A DNA stretch of 39,284 nt from Minisyncoccota bacterium (GCA_022843285.1 JALHNY010000004.1:1-39284), one strand, 5' to 3'. Counted from the stretch's first letter, positions 6,643 to 15,060 are shown. Numbers and translations are program-made. The notes: generated by a model not told the origin, from the sequence alone.

Positions 6643-7953
6643 ATGCAGCTGCGCACCCGCCGGATTCTTTTCTGGTCTCTCATTCCCTGCTTCGTCATCG
6701 GTGGCACGGGCATGGTCCTGTACTCCCAGGGGTACCGCGTGGACGTCTCGGCCCAGGAGGTCACCAAGGTGGGTGCCCTCTACGTCCGGGGGTACCCGCG
6801 CGACGCGACGATCACCCTCGACGACCAGCGCCTCGACACGGGGTCGTGGTGGCCGCTCCAGAGCGGAACGCTCATCGGGAGCCTCGTGCCGGGCACGTAC
6901 CGCCTCCACGCCGAAGCCCCCGGGTACGAGACCTGGGACGCGGACGTCGTCATCAGGGCGACGCTCGTCACGGAGCGCAAGTCGCTCACCCTCTTCCCCT
7001 CGGAGGCTACGCCGTCTGAGGAGGCAGGCGCCGACGTCACGGGCATCGATGCGCCCGACTCCCTCTCCGAGGTTGTCCTGACCGCCCCTGACACCGCCTA
7101 CGCCGAAGGCGGCTCCGTCTTCGGCAAGTACGTCGGCACCTCCCGCGGCCGGATCATCACGATCAGCAGCGAGGTGCGCCGCGGCGTGCGGACGCCCATA
7201 CTCAGGAGCCAGGTTCCCGGCAGCGCCTCGGCCACCACCGTCGCAGCCCCGGGCACGCTCATCGGGCTCCAGGAGGACACGGTGCTCATTCAGGAGAAGC
7301 AGACCCTCGTCGCCGGCTACGATGCCACCACCGCTGCGCGAACCGTGGTGGCATCTTCCACGGACGGCTCCAAGATTGCGCACGTTGTCCGCACGGGCTC
7401 CTACGACGTCTGGGCTGAGGGCGAGGACGGCGACGTGCTCGCCGTACGTGGCCGGGGCAGCCAGCAGGCTCCCCGCCTCACCACGCTCCCCGCAGAGATC
7501 GTCTCCATCCAGGCATCCGGCTCAGAGCTGGGCATCCTGGATGCCAGCGGCAGCCTCTGGCTCGTGGCTCCCCAAAGTGGCGCCACGCGCGAGGTGGGAC
7601 ACCGCGCGGGCTGGGCAACTTGGAACCCGGACGGCTCGTCCGTGCTCGCCCACATCGACGGCAACCTCGAGGTCATCCCCCTCAAGGAGGGCATCGTGCA
7701 CGGCGTCCTGGATGGCGTGTTCACCGGCGAGCCCTCCCAGCTTGGCAAGGTGCGCTGGTACCCGGACGACGAGCACTTCTTCATCGAGATTGGAGAGGAT
7801 CTCCTGTTCGTGGACATCGTGAACGGCCAGGCGAGCGAGCAGCACGTGTACCGAATGCCGCTCCCCAAGGCGTGGGCGTTCGATGCTAGCGAGAGAATCC
7901 TCTGGGTGCTCGACGCGGACCAGCAGGTCTCCTCGTACGAGTTCCCAGACTAG
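6643..7953 (+). CDS. membrane-anchored PEGA-domain protein with propeller-like C-terminus
   Basis: 436 aa. An N-terminal membrane anchor (about residues 9-28) is followed by a PEGA-type beta domain (about 45-110: YVRGYPRDATITLDD, then LVPGTYRLHAEAPGYETWDADV) and a long beta-rich region with repeated short strands (ASSTDGSKIAHVV, WATWNPDGSSVLAHI, VRWYPDDEHFFIEI), which looks like a WD40/TolB-like propeller. It is probably extracytoplasmic and surface-associated. The upstream GTG 6637 is rejected because it lies 1 nt from the -10; ATG 6643 is 7 nt from it. A bidirectional terminator follows. Confidence 0.8.
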   Translation: MQLRTRRILFWSLIPCFVIGGTGMVLYSQGYRVDVSAQEVTKVGALYVRGYPRDATITLDDQRLDTGSWWPLQSGTLIGSLVPGTYRLHAEAPGYETWDADVVIRATLVTERKSLTLFPSEATPSEEAGADVTGIDAPDSLSEVVLTAPDTAYAEGGSVFGKYVGTSRGRIITISSEVRRGVRTPILRSQVPGSASATTVAAPGTLIGLQEDTVLIQEKQTLVAGYDATTAARTVVASSTDGSKIAHVVRTGSYDVWAEGEDGDVLAVRGRGSQQAPRLTTLPAEIVSIQASGSELGILDASGSLWLVAPQSGATREVGHRAGWATWNPDGSSVLAHIDGNLEVIPLKEGIVHGVLDGVFTGEPSQLGKVRWYPDDEHFFIEIGEDLLFVDIVNGQASEQHVYRMPLPKAWAFDASERILWVLDADQQVSSYEFPD

Positions 7954-7991
7954 AAAGAAGCCCCGGGATCTGATGACCTCGGGGCTTCTTT
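7954..7991. terminator. bidirectional terminator between convergent genes
   Basis: AAAGAAGCCCCG (7954-7965) and CGGGGCTTCTTT (7980-7991) form a 12-bp stem with a 14-nt loop. The A and T ends give a short U-tract in both directions, serving the PEGA-protein gene (+) and the ribosomal operon (-). Confidence 0.88.
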
Positions 7992-8013
7992 CGCGCCAAT
8001 CTCCTTGGGGCAC

Positions 8014-8442
8014 TTAACGCGCTTCCCTGCCCCGCGTCAACAGCCACGCTCCGGCTACCAGGACGCCTCCCACGAGGTCGTTGAAGAGATCCAGCAGGGT
8101 GTCCCAGCGCGCGTTGAAAGGCGCGAACCCGAAAGCCCCGGGAACGTCTCCCAGCGGCACTCCCCCGGAGAGTATGAGATACGTGTCCCCAACGGCCTCC
8201 CAGAGCTCCCAGAGGACGCCCACGAGCGCCACAGCGCCGATTACCCCGCACACCTTGAGCCACGCCGGCAGGGTGCGGACGGGAGCCAGGCGCTCCCCGA
8301 AGGCGAGCGCAGCCCACGCCACCCAGATGCCTCCCCCGACGTGCATCGGGATGTCCACCCACGGGTGCAGGATGTACGCGCCCGTGAGGTTCAGCGCTAC
8401 GTGCAGAATGGAAAAACCCACCGAGTATGCTGCGAGCAGCAC
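8014..8442 (-). CDS. four-to-five-helix membrane protein of unknown function at the end of the ribosomal operon
   Basis: About 142 aa. Helices are interrupted by conserved-looking polar motifs: HPWVDIPMHVGGG, LWELWEAVGD and WDTLLDLFNDLVGG. The D-T-x-x-D-x-x-x-D-x-x-G pattern recalls YjdF/DUF2238 or VanZ-like membrane proteins, but the match is by eye. Two starts are possible. ATG 8484 overlaps rpsI by 16 nt. GTG 8442 avoids the overlap and has AAAAGGAG 9 nt upstream, so I chose GTG. It is the last gene before the terminator at 7954-7991. Confidence 0.65.
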   Translation of the reverse strand: MLLAAYSVGFSILHVALNLTGAYILHPWVDIPMHVGGGIWVAWAALAFGERLAPVRTLPAWLKVCGVIGAVALVGVLWELWEAVGDTYLILSGGVPLGDVPGAFGFAPFNARWDTLLDLFNDLVGGVLVAGAWLLTRGREAR

Positions 8443-8468
8443 CGGTGGGTTCTCCTTTTGCGCTGCGC

Positions 8469-8870
8469 CTAGCGCTTGCTCCACTGCGGAGACTTGCGAG
8501 CCTTCTTGAGGCCGTACTTCTTGCGCTCCACGGCGCGAGAGTCGCGGGTCAGGAAGCCGAGGCTGCGCATCTGCCCCTTGTAGCCCTCCTCCTGGGAGAC
8601 GATGGCGCGGGCGAGGCCGTGGCGGATTGCCTCTGCCTGGCCGTTGATGCCACCGCCGACCACCTTTGCCGAGACCGACATGGACTCGATGCCGAGCTTG
8701 CGCATCGGGGCGGTGACGTAGTCGCGGAGGCGAGAGATCGAGAAGTACTCGTCGAGCTTCTTGCCGTTGACGGTGACGTCACCCTTGCCCGCGGAGATGC
8801 GGACGCGTGCGACGGACTCCTTGCGGCGACCGATGCCCTCTACGTACCTGGTTGCTGCTGCTTTAGTCAT
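8469..8870 (-). CDS. rpsI: 30S ribosomal protein S9
   Basis: 133 aa, the normal length. It shows GIGRRKESVARVRI, NGKKLDEYF, the glycine-rich VVGGGINGQAEAIRHGLARA and the C-terminal tail KKYGLKKARKSPQWSKR, which in S9 reaches the P-site tRNA anticodon. The start overlaps the rplM stop by 8 nt, the usual rplM-rpsI coupling. Confidence 0.97.
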   Translation of the reverse strand: MTKAAATRYVEGIGRRKESVARVRISAGKGDVTVNGKKLDEYFSISRLRDYVTAPMRKLGIESMSVSAKVVGGGINGQAEAIRHGLARAIVSQEEGYKGQMRSLGFLTRDSRAVERKKYGLKKARKSPQWSKR

Positions 8871-9210
8871 TGTTCGTGAATACGATGCGGTTCATGCGAC
8901 GTGCGTTGAGGAAGTTTTTGGGGAGCATGCGGCGGATGGCCTCGCGGACGACCTTCTCGGGGCTGCGCGCGAACTGCTCCGCGTAGGTGCGCTCCTTGAG
9001 GTGGCCCATGTAGCCGGTGTGGCGGTAGTAGACCTTCGTCGTCTCCTTGCTGCCGCCGACCTCAACCTTGTCCGCGTTCTCGATGATCACGCGATCCTCG
9101 GTGACGCGGTTCGGCTGGAAGTCGGGCTTGTGCTTGCCCTGGAGAATGATCGCAGCCTCCGTCGCGAGACGGCCGAGGCGCTTTCCTTTGGCATCAATCT
9201 TGTAGTCCAT
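8863..9210 (-). CDS. rplM: 50S ribosomal protein L13
   Basis: 115 aa, shorter than the ~142 aa of E. coli: the N-terminal extension is missing and the protein starts directly at DYKIDAKGKRLGRLATEAAI. Family motifs YYRHTGYMGHLKERT and AIRRMLPKN are present. L13 is an early-assembly 23S rRNA binder. It is two nt downstream of rplQ, so co-transcribed; rpsI overlaps its end. Confidence 0.96.
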   Translation of the reverse strand: MDYKIDAKGKRLGRLATEAAIILQGKHKPDFQPNRVTEDRVIIENADKVEVGGSKETTKVYYRHTGYMGHLKERTYAEQFARSPEKVVREAIRRMLPKNFLNARRMNRIVFTNND

Positions 9211-9212
9211 GG

Positions 9213-9566
9213 TTATACGAATTCGATGATTGCACGGGGTGCGCCGTCACGCTTCCTGGCTCCCATGAGCTTCTGGATGCGGAGGTACCCGCCCGGGCGA
9301 CCCTCGTAGCGGGGTGCGATGTCTTCGACGAGGCGGCGCGCCGTCTCGGCGTTTGCGAGGCGCGAGATCACGATGCGACGGCTCGCCAGGTCTCCCCTGC
9401 GGGCAATGGTCACGAGGCGCTCCACCATGGGGCGGATGGCCTTGGCGCGGGTCTCGGTGGTCTCAATCCTGCCAGCCCTGATGAGGTTGCTCGCCAAGCC
9501 ACGGAAGAAAGCCACGCGCTGACCTTTCAGGCGGTGGAACTTTCGGCCGACTCGACGATGCTGCAT
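9213..9566 (-). CDS. rplQ: 50S ribosomal protein L17
   Basis: 117 aa. It shows the L17 N-terminus MQHRRVGRKFHRLKGQR, the region RIETTETRAKAIRPMVERLVT, and RYEGRPGGYLRIQKL towards the end. L17 lines the exit tunnel area of the 50S subunit. It lies 11 nt downstream of rpoA, the standard alpha-operon order. Confidence 0.97.
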   Translation of the reverse strand: MQHRRVGRKFHRLKGQRVAFFRGLASNLIRAGRIETTETRAKAIRPMVERLVTIARRGDLASRRIVISRLANAETARRLVEDIAPRYEGRPGGYLRIQKLMGARKRDGAPRAIIEFV

Positions 9567-9577
9567 GGGGGTAGAGG

Positions 9578-10282
9578 TTACTCGGAGATTTCAGATTTGG
9601 CTAGGATCTTCTCGAAGTGGTCGCGGAGCACGGCTGCGGCGTGCACGACCGCTGCGGACGGGGTCACGGTGCCGTCGGTGACGACGTCCAGGAGGACGCG
9701 GTTGAAGTCCGTGCGCTTTCCGACGCGCATGTCCTCCACCGTGACGTTCACGGAGACGACCGGGGTGAAAATCGCGTCGATGCCGATGGCGCCAATCGGG
9801 AGCTTCTCCATCTGGCGAGCCTCGGACGGGACGTAGCCCATGCCGCGCTCAACGGTGATTTCCACCGTGAGGTCCGCAGACTTCGTGGTGAGGGTGCCGA
9901 GCACCATGTCGGGGTTCGCGAGCTCGACCTGACTGTTGAGCTTGATGTCCTTGCCGGTGACCTCACCCTCCCCCTTCTTGTGGAGCGTGATTACCTGCGG
10001 CTCGTCGCCGTGGACGCTGAAGCGAAGCTTCTTGAAGTTGAGCGAGAACTCGACGAGGTCTTCCTTGAGACCCGGCAGCGTTGAGAACTCGTGGGTGGCG
10101 TTTTTTACCTTGATCTGCGTGACGGCGGAGCCGGGCAGCGAGGTGAGCAGCACGCGGCGGAGCGCGGTGCCAATGGTGAGGCCGTACCCTGCCTCGAGGC
10201 CCTCGATGGCAAAGCTGCCCTCGGCGCCCTTCTCTGAGAGGGTCTTGAGCGTGACGTGATCGCTGATGTGTGAGATGTCCAT
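9578..10282 (-). CDS. rpoA: RNA polymerase alpha subunit lacking the C-terminal domain
   Basis: 234 aa. The N-terminal assembly domain is complete: the dimerisation/beta-binding region with EGLEAGYGLTIGTALRRVLL and the second subdomain with AVGPSEARQMEKLPIGAI-like sequence (here YVPSEARQMEKLPIGAI). The protein ends at VLRDHFEKILAKSEISE, where E. coli alphaNTD ends (~235). No linker or helix-hairpin-helix CTD follows: rplQ starts 11 nt later and no frameshifted remnant is visible in that gap. The CTD normally contacts UP elements and activators, so promoter regulation must do without it. Confidence 0.95.
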   Translation of the reverse strand: MDISHISDHVTLKTLSEKGAEGSFAIEGLEAGYGLTIGTALRRVLLTSLPGSAVTQIKVKNATHEFSTLPGLKEDLVEFSLNFKKLRFSVHGDEPQVITLHKKGEGEVTGKDIKLNSQVELANPDMVLGTLTTKSADLTVEITVERGMGYVPSEARQMEKLPIGAIGIDAIFTPVVSVNVTVEDMRVGKRTDFNRVLLDVVTDGTVTPSAAVVHAAAVLRDHFEKILAKSEISE

Positions 10283-10299
10283 GGTGGTAATAAAAGATG

Positions 10300-10917
10300 C
10301 TACTTGGAGAATGACTCGACGAGGAGCGGAATCTGGAACGGGACTTCCACGTCGCGCGGAAGGCTCGTGACCTGCGCAGAAAGTGTAGCAGGGTTCAGCT
10401 GCAGCCAGTACGGGGTCTCGTACTTCTCCAGGTTCTGCTTGATCTCGCGGAACGGCGCGCGGTCCTTCGAGGTCGGGTAGACGCTGATGACGTCACCCAC
10501 CTTCACCTGGAAGCCGACGGAGCGGGTGCGCTTGCCGTTCACCGCGATGTGGCCGTCGAGGACGAGCTTGTGCGAGACGGAGCGGCCCGGCGCGAAACCG
10601 GCGCGAAACACGACGTTATCCAGGCGGCGCTCGAGGAGCTCCACGACGGCGCGGCTCACGTCACCGGTCGCCTTGGAGGCTGCGCGGATGATGACGCGGA
10701 GGTTCTGCTCGCTGATGCGGTAGCTGAGCTTCACCTTCTGCTTCTCCATGAGCTGGAGGCCGTAGTCCGAGACGTTGCGGCGGCGGCGGCTGTTTCCGTG
10801 CTGGCCGGGCTTGGTCGGGCGGCGGTGCAGGGCGGACTTGGGTCCCACGGAGCGCTCAGCCTTGAGCTGGAGCGACTCGCCGAGGGCGCGTTCCTTCTTT
10901 TGCTTGGGTCCCATCAT
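10300..10917 (-). CDS. rpsD: 30S ribosomal protein S4
   Basis: 205 aa. It contains RRPTKPGQHGNSRRRRNVSDYGLQLMEKQKV, and an S4 RNA-binding domain with RRLDNVVFRAGFAPGRSVSHKLVLDGHIAVNGKR. The N-terminal zinc cysteines of C+ S4 proteins are absent (C- form). S4 is a primary 16S binder that nucleates 30S assembly. Two adjacent ATGs (10917 and 10914) are possible starts; neither has a clear Shine-Dalgarno sequence. Confidence 0.96.
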   Translation of the reverse strand: MMGPKQKKERALGESLQLKAERSVGPKSALHRRPTKPGQHGNSRRRRNVSDYGLQLMEKQKVKLSYRISEQNLRVIIRAASKATGDVSRAVVELLERRLDNVVFRAGFAPGRSVSHKLVLDGHIAVNGKRTRSVGFQVKVGDVISVYPTSKDRAPFREIKQNLEKYETPYWLQLNPATLSAQVTSLPRDVEVPFQIPLLVESFSK

Positions 10918-10957
10918 GAGTGCAGTGGAGAGTAACAGGTGAAATGTGGCGCCACAA

Positions 10958-11386
10958 CTACACGCGGCGAACCTTTTTGGCCTTCGGGCCGTTGTGCGGA
11001 ACCGGGGTCACGTCCTTGAATCCGATGACGTTGAAGCCCTGGGCCACGAAGGAGCGGAGCGCGGAATCACGTCCCCCGCCCACACCCTTCACGAAGATCT
11101 CGAGGTCCGTGATCTTCTTCTGCTTGAGCTTCTCGGTGAGGGTCGCGACCACCTTGGAGGAGGCGAACGGGGTCGCCTTCTTGGGGCCATTGAAACCCAT
11201 GGAGCCGGCGGTCGCCCAGGCAATCACGCCGCCCTTGAGGTCAGTCACGGTCACGACGGTGTTGTTGTAGGAGGCGTTCACGTAGACACGCGCGGCGCCA
11301 CCCTTCTTCGGGGCGCGCTGAACCTGGGCTGCCTGTGCCTCCTCGACGCCCTCGTCTACCACGGTGGTGTTCTTCTCTTCAGTCAT
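10958..11386 (-). CDS. rpsK: 30S ribosomal protein S11
   Basis: 142 aa. An acidic N-terminal extension of about 30 residues precedes the conserved core: VYVNASYNNTVVTVTDLKGGVIAWATAGSMGFNG, then SSKVVATLTEKLKQKKI and the VKGVGGGRDSALRSF loop near the platform. The C-terminus NGPKAKKVRRV lacks the usual CRPPKRRRV cysteine. The ATG overlaps the rpsM stop by one base. Confidence 0.96.
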   Translation of the reverse strand: MTEEKNTTVVDEGVEEAQAAQVQRAPKKGGAARVYVNASYNNTVVTVTDLKGGVIAWATAGSMGFNGPKKATPFASSKVVATLTEKLKQKKITDLEIFVKGVGGGRDSALRSFVAQGFNVIGFKDVTPVPHNGPKAKKVRRV

Positions 11387-11766
11387 TACTTGAGTGCTAC
11401 TTTGCGCTTACCGGATCCGGCGGTCTTCCTGACGTTGCCACGGACGGTGCGCGAGTTGGTCTTCGTGCGCTGTCCGCGGGTCGGGAGGCGGCGGCTGTGG
11501 CGGCTGCCACGGTGCGTGCCGAGATCCTTGAGGCGCTGAATGTTGGAGCGGACGTACTGGCGGAGCTCACCCTCGACGCGCACGGACTCGAGGCTGTTCT
11601 GAATCTTCGTGATGTCGTCCGTGGAAAGCTCACGCGCGCGCTTCTTCGGGTCAATCTTCGTGCTCTCGACGATGCGTGCGGCCGTTACCGGGCCGATGCC
11701 GTACACGTAAGTGAGCGCGATGGTCACGCGCTTTTCATCCGGGATGTTGACTCCGAGGAGACGCAT
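11386..11766 (-). CDS. rpsM: 30S ribosomal protein S13
   Basis: 126 aa. The start MRLLGVNIPDEKRVTIALTYVYGIG is typical, followed by the helix-two-turn-helix region and the basic tail HRGSRHSRRLPTRGQRTKTNSRTVRG that reaches the P site. It sits between rpmJ and rpsK in the standard order. Confidence 0.97.
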   Translation of the reverse strand: MRLLGVNIPDEKRVTIALTYVYGIGPVTAARIVESTKIDPKKRARELSTDDITKIQNSLESVRVEGELRQYVRSNIQRLKDLGTHRGSRHSRRLPTRGQRTKTNSRTVRGNVRKTAGSGKRKVALK

Positions 11767-11791
11767 TGGTGTGTGAGGTGTTTAGAGTGGG

Positions 11792-11908
11792 TTAGCCCTG
11801 ACGCTGCTTGTGCTTCGGGTTCTTCTTGCAGATGACAAAAAGCTTGCCACTGCGCTTAACCACCTGGCAGGCATTGCAAATCTTCTTGATGGAACTACGT
11901 ACCTTCAT
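11792..11908 (-). CDS. rpmJ: 50S ribosomal protein L36
   Basis: A 38-aa gene found by reading the gap between infA and rpsM. The sequence starts [19 protein letters not shown] and ends [11 protein letters not shown]. The zinc ligands of the C+ form are present: Cys-x2-Cys, a third Cys and a His in PKH. L36 binds domain VI of 23S rRNA. Confidence 0.96.
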   Translation of the reverse strand: MKVRSSIKKICNACQVVKRSGKLFVICKKNPKHKQRQG

Positions 11909-11921
11909 TGGTGTGTGGTGG

Positions 11922-12131
11922 TTATAGTCGCCGGACGATGCGTCCGAGCTTGCGGTCTGGTGCCAGCTCAACCGTCACCCTGTCCCCGGCGAGGACGCGG
12001 ATGCGGTTTATTTTCATTCTGCCGGCAATGTGCCCGATCACGGGGTGGGGTAACCCCGAGACCTCAATCCGAAACTTTAGGCCTGGCAGAGCTTCCCTGA
12101 CGATGCCTTCTACGGAGAGGGGCGAGGTCAT
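11922..12131 (-). CDS. infA: translation initiation factor IF-1
   Basis: 69 aa, a single S1-type OB fold. It has the family pattern [17 protein letters not shown], then [23 protein letters not shown] and the final GRIVRR. IF-1 occupies the A site of the 30S subunit during initiation. It is the first gene of the alpha-type operon and has its own sigma70-like promoter with a short leader; no Shine-Dalgarno sequence is evident. Confidence 0.95.
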   Translation of the reverse strand: MTSPLSVEGIVREALPGLKFRIEVSGLPHPVIGHIAGRMKINRIRVLAGDRVTVELAPDRKLGRIVRRL

Positions 12132-12169
12132 GCGGTTTTGGCTCTGTTCATAAGGCGTAAGCGGGTTGG

Positions 12170-12198
12170 AATATACGATGCCCCAGGAAATACGTCAA
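12170..12198 (-). promoter_or_regulatory. promoter of the infA-rpmJ-rpsM-rpsK-rpsD-rpoA-rplQ operon
   Basis: On the minus strand, TTGACG (12193-12198) and TATATT (12170-12175) are exactly 17 bp apart. Transcription should begin near 12163, giving a leader of about 30 nt before infA. Unlike most first genes here it is not leaderless. The preceding envelope operon ends at 12206 without a visible terminator, so read-through is possible. Confidence 0.75.
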
Positions 12199-12205
12199 CA
12201 GATAC

Positions 12206-13903
12206 CTAGCGAATCTCGACCCCCACGTCACCCGCCTCCGCCGGGAGCTTGAACCGCCAGAACGGGCGGACGCTCACGGAGGCCTCTTTTACTGCAGATT
12301 GGTTCTTCAGCCACGTGGCCACGTCCCCCCGGCTCTTGCCCGCGGACTCAGCCCGGAGGCTCTCCTCGGTGATCTGGCCGACGATCACGGCCTTCGCGGT
12401 CACGGTGAAGGTCATGCGGCCGTCCGCGAACTGCGGCGCCACGTCGGCGTAACCAATCTCGATGCTGCGGAACGTCGTGGGGTAGCTGATGCCCGCTTGG
12501 GTGGCCGCCTGCTGCAGGAGCAGCTCCTTGAGGTCTTCCTCCCTGAACGCGAGCGCGGTGACGTTAGCCTGGCCCACCACGTTGAAGTTCCCCTGCTCGT
12601 CCACGTCCTTGTTCACGGTGAGCTGGGTGGGTTCCACGGTGACCGCGCCGTCGATGACGGTGAGGCCCGGCGCCTGTGCGATGACCTTCACGCGGTGGCT
12701 GGATGCGAGCATCTCGGTAATCTTGGTCCGCGCGCCCTCCTCGTCCGCGGAGGTCACCACGCGCTCGGACGGCGGGACGGAAGGCTCGGCGGCGGCTGAC
12801 TCCTCCTTGGGCTTCGAGAGCGTCGCGTAGAAGAGCGACTCCTTGTCCGTGCCGGCGAGCCCCGGAACGGTGAGGCGCTCCCCGTCGCTCGCACCACTGA
12901 GCACCGCGGCACTCTCCGGCGTCACCTCGACGGTCGCGGAGCCCGGGGTCAGCTTGTCGCCGTCCCTCTTCGCCGCGGGAATGGCCACGGCGCTCGCCGC
13001 GCGGAAGATGCCGCTCTTCCCCTGGAAACGCGTGCGCACGACGAACGTCTCGGCGCTGAGGCTCTCGTTGTACACCGTGACGCGCGGCTTGGAAGCAGCC
13101 GGCGCCTCCCCCGCACCGGGGGCTCCGGTGGCGGCGAAGGACTGGGCGATGCTCCGATTCTGCTCCGGGAAGAGCTGGCCGGGGATGGACATCGTGCCCA
13201 CCGTGGACGTCGTCACGGACGTCGCCGCCGTGACGGTCGCCGTGTACTCCCACGGCGTCTCGGCGAGCGTCACCGAGACGCTGCCGCCGCGGAAGAACCC
13301 CTCCCCCACGCCGACGACCAGAGCCACCGCGACGAGCGCGGTCACGGCGAGGCGCACCTTGGAGACGCGGCGCCCGCCCTTCCTGGGCTGGTCCTCCGTG
13401 AGCGCGGGGCGGGAGCCCGCGTCCCCGTGCTCACCCGCGGGCTCTCCGCTACCCTCGCGGGCTGCGGGCTTTGCCTCAACGGAGGGGCGCGACGAGACCG
13501 GGGTCGGGAGCGGGTGCTGGTGCATCTCGTACTGCTCCGGACTCACCTTCACCGGGGTGTCGTGGGCTCCCTTCTCCGCGTGCACGGGGACGCGCGGGTG
13601 CTGCACGTCATTTTTCACGATGCCATCCAGGGAGAGGTGGCGCCGGTCCGCGCGGAAGAACGGGTGCACGGTCTCCAGGTGCGCGGCGTGCGCCAGGGAG
13701 AGCAGCTCCTCGTCCACCGATTCGATGGCAACGGCAATACCGCGCTCCGCGGCAGCCTCGCCAATTTTCGCGAGGCCCTCGCGATCTGCGAGCGACGACC
13801 CGCGGGGCGCGACGACGGTCAGCGCGCTCTCGCGCGACGCTTCCAGTGCTTCCAGAACTCGGTCCGGACCGTCGTCGCGCGTGAGAATAAGTTTTTTCGC
13901 CAT
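12206..13903 (-). CDS. membrane-anchored baseplate-J-like protein
   Basis: About 565 aa from ATG 13901-13903. The N-terminus (about 1-80, KKLILTRDDGPDRVLEAL onward) looks like a small Rossmann-type domain. It is followed by a Pro-rich linker and one membrane helix near residues 180-200 (LAVTALVAVALVVGVGEGFF). The extracytoplasmic beta-rich part includes PRVTVYNESLSAETFVVRTRF and GIFRAASAVAIPA, reminiscent of proteins annotated as baseplate J/gp47-like in Patescibacteria. Function unknown; an envelope or cell-surface role is inferred from the operon. It lies 14 nt after the FtsA-like gene. In-frame sequence upstream of 13903 overlaps that gene and is not used. Confidence 0.65.
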   Translation of the reverse strand: MAKKLILTRDDGPDRVLEALEASRESALTVVAPRGSSLADREGLAKIGEAAAERGIAVAIESVDEELLSLAHAAHLETVHPFFRADRRHLSLDGIVKNDVQHPRVPVHAEKGAHDTPVKVSPEQYEMHQHPLPTPVSSRPSVEAKPAAREGSGEPAGEHGDAGSRPALTEDQPRKGGRRVSKVRLAVTALVAVALVVGVGEGFFRGGSVSVTLAETPWEYTATVTAATSVTTSTVGTMSIPGQLFPEQNRSIAQSFAATGAPGAGEAPAASKPRVTVYNESLSAETFVVRTRFQGKSGIFRAASAVAIPAAKRDGDKLTPGSATVEVTPESAAVLSGASDGERLTVPGLAGTDKESLFYATLSKPKEESAAAEPSVPPSERVVTSADEEGARTKITEMLASSHRVKVIAQAPGLTVIDGAVTVEPTQLTVNKDVDEQGNFNVVGQANVTALAFREEDLKELLLQQAATQAGISYPTTFRSIEIGYADVAPQFADGRMTFTVTAKAVIVGQITEESLRAESAGKSRGDVATWLKNQSAVKEASVSVRPFWRFKLPAEAGDVGVEIR

Positions 13904-13917
13904 GTGTGTTGGGTGTA

Positions 13918-15060
13918 CTAGATAGCCCCAGCAGTGCCCAGCCATGCGATGCGCTGGCGGAGCCACGCGTTGAGCTTGCTGTAGCGCTCACTATAGTAGA
14001 ATTCGGAAAACGCTGCCAGGACGAGCGCGTCGGCATCGGCGCTCTCGAGCGCCAGCCCGGTGGATCGGAGCGGCTCGTGCGGCTTCACGCGGACGAGCTC
14101 AATCGCCCCCCTGCCAGAGGACGGCGGGAGGTGCGCGTCGGTCACGGTGGCAATGGAGTCGCGCACCTTCAGGCTCGCGAGCTCTCGGTCCAGCGCGCGG
14201 CGCGGCTCCGCCACGACGCCCTCAATAGCCGCAGCCACCTCACCGTACGCAGCACCGGCTGCGTACCCCGCGAGGACGTCGTCGGCTGCCTCAGCCGATA
14301 GCGCCCAGCGCACCTCGAGCTCGCGCGTCACGTCAGCCGGAGACCACCCGAGCGGCATGCGCGTCACCTCGCGCATCGGGGCGCCCTCCGGCGGTGCCAC
14401 GATGAGCACGGACGGGCTCCCCTGGGCGACGAGCAGCTTGTCCGCCACCGGGTCGTGGCCGGCAACCAGCGCCCACGCCGGATCGGCGAAGAACGGCGCC
14501 GGCGCGGCTTCGCGCCCGCGCTCGAAGGTGTCCCGGGAGACGAAGCGCACGGTGACGTCGATGTCCACGCGCCCGCCCACGAGCTCGTGTGGGTTGAGCA
14601 CCTCGCTCCCCTCCACGCGCACGGAGTCCACGCGGAAGGACACGAGCACGGCATCGATGGGATCCACGCCGAGCTTCTCGGCGATGCGCGCGCGGTGCTC
14701 AGCCCAGAGCGTCACCTGCAGCTTCTTGAGCGCCTCCTGGAACTCTCCCGCGTGCACGCGCGTGTCCGGGCGCGGGCGCTCCAGCGTGATGCTCGTCGCG
14801 AGCGTCACCGCATCGAGGGGCGGCGTGGCGATGACCACGGGTGGCAGGTACGGCACCGCCGCGGGGTGCGGCGCGGCGAGGTCAGCCCACGGCACGCCGA
14901 ACACCTGGCTCGAGATGGCGACGTGGTGCGCGTCGCGCACGTGATCGATGAAGTACGCGTCCGCTGTGGCACCGCCCGGCACGAGCACGAGCGCGCGATC
15001 ACGCTTCCCCGCAGATCCGGGACGGGCGTGACGCGCGAGCGCGGCTAGCGTGCGGAGCAT
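13918..15060 (-). CDS. FtsA/PilM-like (actin-fold) protein, divergent
   Basis: 380 aa, soluble, Ala/Arg-rich. The middle has an SHS2-like stretch (DAVLVSFRVDSVRVEGSEV, then GGRVDIDVTVRFVSRD). Further on, TRMPLGWSPADVTRELEVRW followed by ALSAEAADDVLAGYA recalls the FtsA/PilM segment in which a Gly-rich phosphate loop is followed by a helix with E-x-A-E-x-x-K. Canonical ATP-binding motifs (DxG..) are not obvious, so ATP binding may be lost. It lies 4 nt after mraY and 14 nt before the membrane-anchored partner, suggesting a division or envelope-assembly role. Assignment is tentative. Confidence 0.45.
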   Translation of the reverse strand: MLRTLAALARHARPGSAGKRDRALVLVPGGATADAYFIDHVRDAHHVAISSQVFGVPWADLAAPHPAAVPYLPPVVIATPPLDAVTLATSITLERPRPDTRVHAGEFQEALKKLQVTLWAEHRARIAEKLGVDPIDAVLVSFRVDSVRVEGSEVLNPHELVGGRVDIDVTVRFVSRDTFERGREAAPAPFFADPAWALVAGHDPVADKLLVAQGSPSVLIVAPPEGAPMREVTRMPLGWSPADVTRELEVRWALSAEAADDVLAGYAAGAAYGEVAAAIEGVVAEPRRALDRELASLKVRDSIATVTDAHLPPSSGRGAIELVRVKPHEPLRSTGLALESADADALVLAAFSEFYYSERYSKLNAWLRQRIAWLGTAGAI

